Assembly (NCBI GenBank): GCA_964019135.1
Contig: OZ025248.1
Span: forward strand, 31,427,670-31,491,669
Source: Arenicola marina
Taxonomy: Eukaryota; Annelida; Polychaeta; Arenicolidae
Reading direction: 5' to 3'
DNA: 64,000 nucleotides
Part shown: positions 45,487-57,054 of the stretch, one piece after another
Numbering within the stretch: position 1 is the first letter of the stretch
Layout of the letters: every line of letters starts with the position of its first letter
Translations under genes and position numbers: made by a program
The notes under the pieces: model-generated
The model's database searches: none
What the model was told of the DNA's origin: nothing
What the model saw: only the letters and a program-made list of their open reading frames with translations

Positions 45487-45560
45487 ATTTATAAACCCAG
45501 GTGGGATTTGAACCCACAATCGATCCGAAGATCAACCAACCGAATGCAAAGGGTTTGCAA
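45487..45560 (-). other. tRNA-like T-arm, probable SINE or tRNA fossil
   Basis: On the minus strand, 45517-45501 reads GTGGGTTCAAATCCCAC: a perfect 5-bp T stem with TTCAAAT loop, overlapping a polymerase III B box. A GATC-TTCG-GATC mini-hairpin precedes it. No D arm or 7-bp acceptor stem closes, so it is not a functional tRNA. It is present in each unit except the deleted one. Confidence 0.5.
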
Positions 45561-46261
45561 GAGCAGTATTATTGAAACACACCTCGGCTTACCTTCTTTG
45601 TAGTCCAGTTTTAGGATCGACCTGTAGATACACCTTAGCTAGGCCATGGTGTCTTCCAACCGGTTCAAGACGTCTTGACCTTAGACTACCGTGTAGGTCG
45701 GGACGACTATACTTGACCGGGGGGCTTGGGGCCATGGTGGCGTCGCTGCCGAGGGTGGCGCTGGGCGCCCAGGTGCTACTGGAGGCCCAGGCTGGTGCTG
45801 GGGGCCCTCGTGGCGTGGCTGCTGAAGGTGGCGCTGGTAGCGAGCGTCTCGCTGGCTGACCTAACCGGCTGACAAAAGCAACTCATTTAGCATTGATATT
45901 GGCAGTTTAATAGGTCATCAAATCATACAATGTTAATAACAACGGCTTGAATAAATATATTTCGTTATCCAACTACCTGAAACTATGTGTTTCTACACTA
46001 CTTTTCAATGTTACCTTAATTTTCCCTTTCAGGATACCAGTTGAGGTCTAAAAAGTGTATATCTTAGCACCAACTTTGAAAATAATCATGATGACATATC
46101 AATATGATATTCCACATACATAGAGCATGGTAAATTGCTGCTTACCTTCTTAATAAAAGTCGATAAATGTGAGGCAAATAATTAAATGTCTACTTGTTTA
46201 TGTGACATCAAAATGGTTAAAATGCGAAGAGAAACTGGAGGGTTACATCACATACAAATAA

Positions 46262-46845
46262 TGTACCGAAGGTGCGACTTATACACCGATGCAACTTATA
46301 TTTAACATTTTTAACATTGATACCTACAGTGAACAAGACTGAACTTTGGCAAGGCTTTGTGTTGCTTTGACATGATTCTAGGAGAATGAATAGAAGCTTT
46401 GTATAAGTTGAACACTGACAAGTTTAATCCAGTATGGTTATTCAGTTATGCATATAAACATGATGAATCTGAGTTCATTTTTTTACCAGAAAGATGTCAT
46501 GATATGTGACAGCTACCTAGATATGTAGACTTTATACTATTCTAAGCGCTCTACTCAATATTTTTGCCCTACCACTATTTTACTGTAGTTAAACCACTAC
46601 ACACAGGTTTCGAGATCTGTTGACAGAGCACCAGAAGTAACTGTGGGGTGTGACTTATTCACTGCTGCGACTTATCAACCCAGTCCAAGCCTGTCTCTCA
46701 GGACCCCCACCCTCCATGCTGAACCATGTCGAGCCAATCAACAAATCATGTGCGACATATATATGGCTCAAGTTTGAATATTTCTCATAATTGGCAGATA
46801 CAAGTTATACACCAGTGCGACTTATACCCCAGAAAATCTGGTAAT
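46262..46845. mobile_element. Possible degenerate non-autonomous DNA transposon
   Basis: Bounded by GTACCGAAGGTGCGACTTAT at one end and GTGCGACTTATACCCCAGAA with AATCTGGTA at the other, with an internal TGCGACTTATCAACC near 46662. Sub-terminal GCGACTTATA repeats beside a GAAAAT-rich tip recall a widespread hAT-like family. This is from memory and no target-site duplication was confirmed. Confidence 0.3.
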
Positions 46846-46849
46846 CAAC

Positions 46850-48010
46850 CTAACATATATTACATTAATGATATATATTACATAGTTACACTATAAATAT
46901 ATTTTTATGTGCTTCGCAACAGTAATACATTCACTTAAAAATTAACGTTCCATATCTACGCTATCAATATATTTGTATGTGCCTCGCAACGATAAATATT
47001 CACTTACAAAGTAACTTTCCAAATATATGCTATAAATATATTTGTATATGCCTCACAACAGTAAAATATTCATTTAAAATTAACTTGCCATACACATGTA
47101 CACAATAAATATATTTATATATGCCTCGCAACAGTAAAATAATCACTTAATAATTAACCTTTCATACGTATGATATATATATATATATATGTCTATGCCT
47201 CGTAACAGTAAAATAATCACTTAAAATTAACTTGCCATATATATGTACGCTATAAATATATTTGTATATGCTTCGCAATAGTAAAATAGTCACTTAAAAA
47301 GTAACTTTCTATACATACGCCATAAATATATTTGTATATGACTCGTAACAACAAAAAATCCCTTCAATTTAACTTGCTAAACATAGGCATGCTATAAATA
47401 TAGTTATATATGCCTCGCAACAGTAAAATAGTCATTTAAAAATTCACTTTCTATATATACGCCTACAAATACATTTGCATATGCATGGCAACAGTGAAAT
47501 ATTCACTTAAAAATTAACTTTCCATACTTACGCTATAAATATATTTATATATGCCTCGAGAACTTACAACGTAACTTTCCATATGTACACTATGAATATA
47601 TTTGTATATGACTCGAAACAATATGACATTCACTTCACATTAACTTGCCAAACATATGTATGCTATAAATATATTTATATATACCTCGCAACAGTAAAAT
47701 ACTCACTTAAAAATTAACTTTCCATACTTACATTATAAATATATTTATATATGCCTCGAGAACTTACAAAGTAACTTTCAATACTTACGCTATAAATATA
47801 TTTATATATGCCTCGAGAACTTACAAAGTAACTTTCCATATGTACGCAATGAATATATTTGTATATGACCCGAAACAATATGATATTCATTTCACATTAA
47901 CTTTCCAAACATATGTATGCTATAAATATACTTATATATACCTCGCAACAGTGAAATAGTCAGTTAAAAATCAAATTTCCATACTTACGCTAGAAATATA
48001 TTTGCATAGC
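46850..48010. repeat. AT-rich 66-71-bp repeat block of the unit
   Basis: About sixteen degenerate copies of a module with CGCTATAAATATATTTGTAT, ATGCCTCGCAACAGTAAAAT and ATTCACTTAAAAATTAACTT. The AT content contrasts sharply with the GC-rich left half of the unit. Confidence 0.85.
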
Positions 48011-48230
48011 CATATATATGCTTTGCAACAACCTTACTTAACTTATATTCAGTCTATTCACACTTCACAACTTTGTCAAATGTAAATATATTTTATGCCT
48101 GATAATAAGATAAAGGCTGTGATTATATTATCGTTTTATGATGCATAAATGAGCGACAACAAGCGTTTTTGACCCCTACGGCAAGGCCGAGGGGGGTCCT
48201 GACGTTACAGTTTGACAGTCTGATGCTTAC

Positions 48231-48332
48231 TTAGCCTGAAAGTTCAGACCTTACAGTCCTGACACTTGTTCTTGTGATGGTACAGTCACAAGAACAAGTG
48301 TCAGGACTGTAACGTCTGAACTTTCAGGCTAA
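48231..48332. repeat. 47-bp inverted repeat (hairpin, 8-nt loop)
   Basis: 48231-48277 pairs with 48286-48332 with one mismatch, leaving an 8-base loop. A third, partial copy of the arm (CAGTCACAAGAACAAGTGTC) follows at about 48345. Also found at 53897-53998 and 62172-62273; it is missing from copy 3 because the deletion removes it. Confidence 0.9.
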
Positions 48333-48559
48333 TGCTTACTGTAACAGTCACAAGAACAAGTGTCAAGACTGTACCGTCATTCACTCATTCAGGTCTGTGT
48401 TAACTTTTCATAAACACCGTGTCAAGTCCCGAAAACGCCCTTAAACTGTTTATAACTGGATAAATCTATACGGCATGAAGAAGCATACATCACGTACCTC
48501 TTTTTCCTATTAACTACGTATCAGTCGGTGAAGAAACGCTTGCGTAACACAAGAAAACA

Positions 48560-48780
48560 TGCATCGAACCTCCTGCCCGGTGAAATAAAAAAGGTAAACA
48601 AGCAATGGCGGACGCCGCTTCCGCCCGCGTCTTCTGTCCGCTGGAGGGCGCCACCTCCCAACATTCCAACATTTCAGTTGTGCTATTGGTCTAGAATGTT
48701 GGAAATGTTGGAAATACGGCCCTGTGATTGGTCGGCTAATCCAACATTTAGACGGACTTTCCGTCGCGCGGTAACGTTGA
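48560..48780 (+). promoter_or_regulatory. CpG-rich promoter-like end of the unit
   Basis: It contains AAGCAATGGCGGACGCC (YY1-like), two inverted CCAAT boxes (ATTGG near 48685 and 48728), GGAAATGTTGGAAAT repeats and, at 48638-48652, CCGCTGGAGGGCGCC, a 13/15 CTCF-like match. An ATG in the YY1-like site opens 30 codons (MADAASARVF...) ending in TAG. It may be a captured promoter with first exon; no downstream gene is visible in the unit. Confidence 0.3.
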
Positions 48781-51700
48781 AGCTGGGGGCCAATCGTCTG
48801 TGTTAGGGGGGGAAGAAGGAAAAGAAGGAGGGGAAGAAAAAAAAAAGGAGAAAAAGGAAGAAGGGAGAGAGAAAAAAGGGGAAAAGGGAGGGGGGAGAGG
48901 GAGAGAGGGTCAAACGCAGCCAGATGCAATGGCAAGAACCTCTTTAGTGACAGAATTTCGTTAATTTGTTAAAGAAATACGGTATTTGTCGAATTTTGCC
49001 TTCTAACCCGAAGGTTGGTGGTTCGAGCCTAACTCGGGCCGATTTTTGTTCTGTTTTTTTGTATTTTTTGACGTTTATAAGTAATAAAAGACGAAGGAAA
49101 TTTACTAGTGTGCTGGTTAGGCGATGATTTAATTTTGGTTTTATGCGGGAGACAGATACACGAAAAGCAAATAACACATATGACACACATGACGTCTACT
49201 TGACAGCGTGACAACATGACAGACAGCGTGACAGCATGACAGATAGCGTAACAGCATGACAGATAGCGTGACAGCATGACAGACAGCGTGACAACAGCAG
49301 GGACGTCAGCAGCGGCAACGCCACCAGCACGGACGCCATATCGGTCAGTTGACAGACAGCATGACAGCATGACAGACAACGTGACAGCATGACAACAGCA
49401 GGGACGTCATCAGCGGCAACGCCACCAGCACGGACGCCATATCGGTCACTTGACAGACAGCGTGACAGCATGACAACATTAAAGACAGCGTGACAGCATG
49501 ACCGACAACGTGACAACAGCAGGGACGTCAGCAGCGGCAACGCCACCAGCACGGACGCCATATCGGTCACTTGACAGACAGCATGACAGCGTGACAGCAT
49601 GACCACATTAAAGACAGACAACGTGACAACAGCCGGGACGTCAGCAGCGGCATCGCCACCAGCACGGACGGCATATCGGTTACTTGACAGACAGCGTGAC
49701 AGCATGACAGACAGCGTGACAACATTAAAGACAGCATGACAACAGCAGGGATCAGCAGCGGCAACGCCACCAGCACGGACGCCATATCGGTCAGTTGACA
49801 GACAGCGTGACAGCATGACAGACAACGTGACAACAGCAGGGACGTCAGCAGCGGCAATGCCACCAGCACGGACGGCATATCGGTTACTTGACAGACAGCG
49901 TGACAGCATGACAGACATCCTGACAACATTAAAGACAGCATGACAGATAGCGTGACAACAGCAGGGACGGTAAACCGATCACTTGACCGACAGCGTGACA
50001 GGATGACAGCAGACAGCGTGACAACATGACAGACGGCGTGATAAAATGACAGAGAGCGTGACAGCAGCAGGGACGCCAGCAGCAGAGACACGGACGCCAG
50101 CCGCAGGGACGCCAGCAGCAGGGACGCCAGCAGCAGGGACGCTAGCAGCGGGAACGCCACCAGCAGGGACGCCAGCAGCAGAGACACGGACGCCAGCAGC
50201 AGGGACGCCAGCGGCAGGGACGCCAGCAGCAGGGACGCCACCAGCAAGGACGCCAGCGGCAGGGACGCCAGCAGCATAGACACGAACGCCAGCAGCAGGG
50301 ACGCTAGCAGCGGAGACACGGACGCCAGCAGCAGGGACACCAGCAGCAGAGACACGGACGCCAGCAGCAGGGACGCCAGCGGCAGGGACGCCAGCAGCAT
50401 AGACACGAACGCCAGCAGCGGGGACGCCAGCAGCAGGGACGCTAGCAGCGGGAACGCCACCAGCAGGGACGTCAGCAGCAGAGACACGAACGCCAGCAGC
50501 AGAGACGTGCGGCCTTGGTCAGCCAGGGACGCTGGAGACACGTGACGCCGACGCGACGCAGGACGCGGTGCGTAACATACGGCCTTGGTGAGCTGGAGAA
50601 ACGGGTGACGCCAACGTGTGCAGGAACGTGACGCAGGACGCGGTGCATAACATGCGGCCTTGGTCAGTGGGAGAGACGGGTGACGCCGACGTGTGCAGGG
50701 CCGTGACGCAGGACGCAGTGCGTAACGTACGGCCTTGGTGAGCTGGAGAGACGGGTGACGCCGACGTGTGCAGGGCCGTGACGCAGGACGCAGTGCGTAA
50801 CGTACGGCCTTGGTGAGCTGGAGAGACGGGTGACGCCGACGTGTGCAGGGCCGTGACGCAGGACGCAGTGCGTAACATGCGGCCTTGGTCAGTGGGAGAG
50901 ACGGGTGACGCCGACGTGTGCAGGGCCGTGACGCAGGACGCAGTGCGTAACATGCGGCCTTGGTCAGTGGGAGAGACGGGTGACGCCGACGTGTGCAGGG
51001 ACTTGACGCAGGACGCACTGCGTAATATACGGCCTTGGTGAGCTGGGGACTCTGGAGAGACGACTCGCAGCAAATATATTACAGGCAGTCAATAACTATA
51101 TATTACTGAGCTATCATTGATTGAATTTAAACAATAATCACAGCATTCTGCTATTTATAAACCCAGGTGGGATTTGAACCCACAATCGATCCGAAGATCA
51201 ACCAACCGAATGCAAAGGGTTTGCAAGAGCAGTATTATTGAAACACACCTCGGCTTACCTTCTTTGTAGTCCAGTTTTAGGATCGACCTGTAGATACACC
51301 TTAGCTAGGCCATGGTGTCTTCCAACCGGTTCAAGACGTCTTGACCTTAGACTACCGTGTAGGTCGGGACGACTATACTTGACCGGGGGGCTTGGGGCCA
51401 TGGTGGCGTCGCTGCCGAGGGTGGCGCTGGGCGCCCAGGTGCTACTGGAGGCCCAGGCTGGTGCTGGGGGCCCTCGTGGCGTGGCTGCTGAAGGTGGCGC
51501 TGGTAGCGAGCGTCTCGCTGGCTGACCTAACCGGCTGACAAAAGCAACTCATTTAGCATTGATATTGGCAGTTTAATAGGTCATCAAATCATACAATGTT
51601 AATAACAACGGCTTGAATAAATATATTTCGTTATCCAACTACCTGAAACTATGTGTTTCTACACTACTTTTCAATGTTACCTTAATTTTCCCTTTCAGGA

Positions 51701-54445
51701 TACCAGTTGAGGTCTAAAAAGTGTATATCTTAGCACCAACTTTGAAAATAATCATGATGACATATCAATATGATATTCCACATACATAGAGCATGGTAAA
51801 TTGCTGCTTACCTTCTTAATAAAAGTCGATAAATGTGAGGCAAATAATTAAATGTCTACTTGTTTATGTGACATCAAAATGGTTAAAATGCGAAGAGAAA
51901 CTGGAGGGTTACATCACATACAAATAATGTACCGAAGGTGCGACTTATACACCGATGCAACTTATATTTAACATTTTTAACATTGATACCTACAGTGAAC
52001 AAGACTGAACTTTGGCAAGGCTTTGTGTTGCTTTGACATGATTCTAGGAGAATGAATAGAAGCTTTGTATAAGTTGAACACTGACAAGTTTAATCCAGTA
52101 TGGTTATTCAGTTATGCATATAAACATGATGAATCTGAGTTCATTTTTTTACCAGAAAGATGTCATGATATGTGACAGCTACCTAGATATGTAGACTTTA
52201 TACTATTCTAAGCGCTCTACTCAATATTTTTGCCCTACCACTATTTTACTGTAGTTAAACCACTACACACAGGTTTCGAGATCTGTTGACAGAGCACCAG
52301 AAGTAACTGTGGGGTGTGACTTATTCACTGCTGCGACTTATCAACCCAGTCCAAGCCTGTCTCTCAGGACCCCCACCCTCCATGCTGAACCATGTCGAGC
52401 CAATCAACAAATCATGTGCGACATATATATGGCTCAAGTTTGAATATTTCTCATAATTGGCAGATACAAGTTATACACCAGTGCGACTTATACCCCAGAA
52501 AATCTGGTAATCAACCTAACATATATTACATTAATGATATATATTACATAGTTACACTATAAATATATTTTTATGTGCTTCGCAACAGTAATACATTCAC
52601 TTAAAAATTAACGTTCCATATCTACGCTATCAATATATTTGTATGTGCCTCGCAACGATAAATATTCACTTACAAAGTAACTTTCCAAATATATGCTATA
52701 AATATATTTGTATATGCCTCACAACAGTAAAATATTCATTTAAAATTAACTTGCCATACACATGTACACAATAAATATATTTATATATGCCTCGCAACAG
52801 TAAAATAATCACTTAATAATTAACCTTTCATACGTATGATATATATATATATATATGTCTATGCCTCGTAACAGTAAAATAATCACTTAAAATTAACTTG
52901 CCATATATATGTACGCTATAAATATATTTGTATATGCTTCGCAATAGTAAAATAGTCACTTAAAAAGTAACTTTCTATACATACGCCATAAATATATTTG
53001 TATATGACTCGTAACAACAAAAAATCCCTTCAATTTAACTTGCTAAACATAGGCATGCTATAAATATAGTTATATATGCCTCGCAACAGTAAAATAGTCA
53101 TTTAAAAATTCACTTTCTATATATACGCCTACAAATACATTTGCATATGCATGGCAACAGTGAAATATTCACTTAAAAATTAACTTTCCATACTTACGCT
53201 ATAAATATATTTATATATGCCTCGAGAACTTACAACGTAACTTTCCATATGTACACTATGAATATATTTGTATATGACTCGAAACAATATGACATTCACT
53301 TCACATTAACTTGCCAAACATATGTATGCTATAAATATATTTATATATACCTCGCAACAGTAAAATACTCACTTAAAAATTAACTTTCCATACTTACATT
53401 ATAAATATATTTATATATGCCTCGAGAACTTACAAAGTAACTTTCAATACTTACGCTATAAATATATTTATATATGCCTCGAGAACTTACAAAGTAACTT
53501 TCCATATGTACGCAATGAATATATTTGTATATGACCCGAAACAATATGATATTCATTTCACATTAACTTTCCAAACATATGTATGCTATAAATATACTTA
53601 TATATACCTCGCAACAGTGAAATAGTCAGTTAAAAATCAAATTTCCATACTTACGCTAGAAATATATTTGCATAGCCATATATATGCTTTGCAACAACCT
53701 TACTTAACTTATATTCAGTCTATTCACACTTCACAACTTTGTCAAATGTAAATATATTTTATGCCTGATAATAAGATAAAGGCTGTGATTATATTATCGT
53801 TTTATGATGCATAAATGAGCGACAACAAGCGTTTTTGACCCCTACGGCAAGGCCGAGGGGGGTCCTGACGTTACAGTTTGACAGTCTGATGCTTACTTAG
53901 CCTGAAAGTTCAGACCTTACAGTCCTGACACTTGTTCTTGTGATGGTACAGTCACAAGAACAAGTGTCAGGACTGTAACGTCTGAACTTTCAGGCTAATG
54001 CTTACTGTAACAGTCACAAGAACAAGTGTCAAGACTGTACCGTCATTCACTCATTCAGGTCTGTGTTAACTTTTCATAAACACCGTGTCAAGTCCCGAAA
54101 ACGCCCTTAAACTGTTTATAACTGGATAAATCTATACGGCATGAAGAAGCATACATCACGTACCTCTTTTTCCTATTAACTACGTATCAGTCGGTGAAGA
54201 AACGCTTGCGTAACACAAGAAAACATGCATCGAACCTCCTGCCCGGTGAAATAAAAAAGGTAAACAAGCAATGGCGGACGCCGCTTCCGCCCGCGTCTTC
54301 TGTCCGCTGGAGGGCGCCACCTCCCAACATTCCAACATTTCAGTTGTGCTATTGGTCTAGAATGTTGGAAATGTTGGAAATACGGCCCTGTGATTGGTCG
54401 GCTAATCCAACATTTAGACGGACTTTCCGTCGCGCGGTAACGTTG
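48780..54445. repeat. 5,666-bp tandem unit, copy 2
   Basis: Full copy. All landmarks are exactly 5,666 bp after copy 1, and I noticed no base difference in the stretches compared. Confidence 0.95.
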
Positions 54446-57054
54446 AAGCTGGGGGCCAATCGTCTGTGTTAGGGGGGGAAGAAGGAAAAGAAGGAGGGGA
54501 AGAAAAAAAAAAGGAGAAAAAGGAAGAAGGGAGAGAGAAAAAAGGGGAAAAGGGAGGGGGGAGAGGGAGAGAGGGTCAAACGCAGCCAGATGCAATGGCA
54601 AGAACCTCTTTAGTGACAGAATTTCGTTAATTTGTTAAAGAAATACGGTATTTGTCGAATTTTGCCTTCTAACCCGAAGGTTGGTGGTTCGAGCCTAACT
54701 CGGGCCGATTTTTGTTCTGTTTTTTTGTATTTTTTGACGTTTATAAGTAATAAAAGACGAAGGAAATTTACTAGTGTGCTGGTTAGGCGATGATTTAATT
54801 TTGGTTTTATGCGGGAGACAGATACACGAAAAGCAAATAACACATATGACACACATGACGTCTACTTGACAGCGTGACAACATGACAGACAGCGTGACAG
54901 CATGACAGATAGCGTAACAGCATGACAGATAGCGTGACAGCATGACAGACAGCGTGACAACAGCAGGGACGTCAGCAGCGGCAACGCCACCAGCACGGAC
55001 GCCATATCGGTCAGTTGACAGACAGCATGACAGCATGACAGACAACGTGACAGCATGACAACAGCAGGGACGTCATCAGCGGCAACGCCACCAGCACGGA
55101 CGCCATATCGGTCACTTGACAGACAGCGTGACAGCATGACAACATTAAAGACAGCGTGACAGCATGACCGACAACGTGACAACAGCAGGGACGTCAGCAG
55201 CGGCAACGCCACCAGCACGGACGCCATATCGGTCACTTGACAGACAGCATGACAGCGTGACAGCATGACCACATTAAAGACAGACAACGTGACAACAGCC
55301 GGGACGTCAGCAGCGGCATCGCCACCAGCACGGACGGCATATCGGTTACTTGACAGACAGCGTGACAGCATGACAGACAGCGTGACAACATTAAAGACAG
55401 CATGACAACAGCAGGGATCAGCAGCGGCAACGCCACCAGCACGGACGCCATATCGGTCAGTTGACAGACAGCGTGACAGCATGACAGACAACGTGACAAC
55501 AGCAGGGACGTCAGCAGCGGCAATGCCACCAGCACGGACGGCATATCGGTTACTTGACAGACAGCGTGACAGCATGACAGACATCCTGACAACATTAAAG
55601 ACAGCATGACAGATAGCGTGACAACAGCAGGGACGGTAAACCGATCACTTGACCGACAGCGTGACAGGATGACAGCAGACAGCGTGACAACATGACAGAC
55701 GGCGTGATAAAATGACAGAGAGCGTGACAGCAGCAGGGACGCCAGCAGCAGAGACACGGACGCCAGCCGCAGGGACGCCAGCAGCAGGGACGCCAGCAGC
55801 AGGGACGCTAGCAGCGGGAACGCCACCAGCAGGGACGCCAGCAGCAGAGACACGGACGCCAGCAGCAGGGACGCCAGCGGCAGGGACGCCAGCAGCAGGG
55901 ACGCCACCAGCAAGGACGCCAGCGGCAGGGACGCCAGCAGCATAGACACGAACGCCAGCAGCAGGGACGCTAGCAGCGGAGACACGGACGCCAGCAGCAG
56001 GGACACCAGCAGCAGAGACACGGACGCCAGCAGCAGGGACGCCAGCGGCAGGGACGCCAGCAGCATAGACACGAACGCCAGCAGCGGGGACGCCAGCAGC
56101 AGGGACGCTAGCAGCGGGAACGCCACCAGCAGGGACGTCAGCAGCAGAGACACGAACGCCAGCAGCAGAGACGTGCGGCCTTGGTCAGCCAGGGACGCTG
56201 GAGACACGTGACGCCGACGCGACGCAGGACGCGGTGCGTAACATACGGCCTTGGTGAGCTGGAGAAACGGGTGACGCCAACGTGTGCAGGAACGTGACGC
56301 AGGACGCGGTGCATAACATGCGGCCTTGGTCAGTGGGAGAGACGGGTGACGCCGACGTGTGCAGGGCCGTGACGCAGGACGCAGTGCGTAACGTACGGCC
56401 TTGGTGAGCTGGAGAGACGGGTGACGCCGACGTGTGCAGGGCCGTGACGCAGGACGCAGTGCGTAACGTACGGCCTTGGTGAGCTGGAGAGACGGGTGAC
56501 GCCGACGTGTGCAGGGCCGTGACGCAGGACGCAGTGCGTAACATGCGGCCTTGGTCAGTGGGAGAGACGGGTGACGCCGACGTGTGCAGGGCCGTGACGC
56601 AGGACGCAGTGCGTAACATGCGGCCTTGGTCAGTGGGAGAGACGGGTGACGCCGACGTGTGCAGGGACTTGACGCAGGACGCACTGCGTAATATACGGCC
56701 TTGGTGAAAACGCCCTTAAACTGTTTATAACTGGATAAATCTATACGGCATGAAGAAGCATACATCACGTACCTCTTTTTCCTATTAACTACGTATCAGT
56801 CGGTGAAGAAACGCTTGCGTAACACAAGAAAACATGCATCGAACCTCCTGCCCGGTGAAATAAAAAAGGTAAACAAGCAATGGCGGACGCCGCTTCCGCC
56901 CGCGTCTTCTGTCCGCTGGAGGGCGCCACCTCCCAACATTCCAACATTTCAGTTGTGCTATTGGTCTAGAATGTTGGAAATGTTGGAAATACGGCCCTGT
57001 GATTGGTCGGCTAATCCAACATTTAGACGGACTTTCCGTCGCGCGGTAACGTTG
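54446..57054. repeat. 5,666-bp tandem unit, copy 3, internally deleted
   Basis: 2,609 bp long. It lacks the equivalent of 45374-48430 of copy 1 (3,057 bp: end of minisatellite C, tRNA-like arm, transposon remnant, AT block, hairpin). The junction near 56706 shares GA on both sides, a 2-bp microhomology. The rest matches the other copies. Confidence 0.95.

Larger units (their letters stand above)
43114..48779. repeat. 5,666-bp tandem unit, copy 1
   Basis: First full copy. The left boundary is fixed by the shared AAGCTGGGGGCCAATCG at 43114 and 48780; upstream sequence is unrelated. Contents in order: purine tract, B-box-like site, three GC-rich minisatellites, a tRNA-like arm, a unique stretch, a possible DNA-transposon remnant, an AT-rich repeat block, a long hairpin and a CpG-rich promoter-like segment. 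Sub-blocks are described once below; add 5,666, 11,332, 13,941 or 19,607 for the later copies. Confidence 0.95.
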
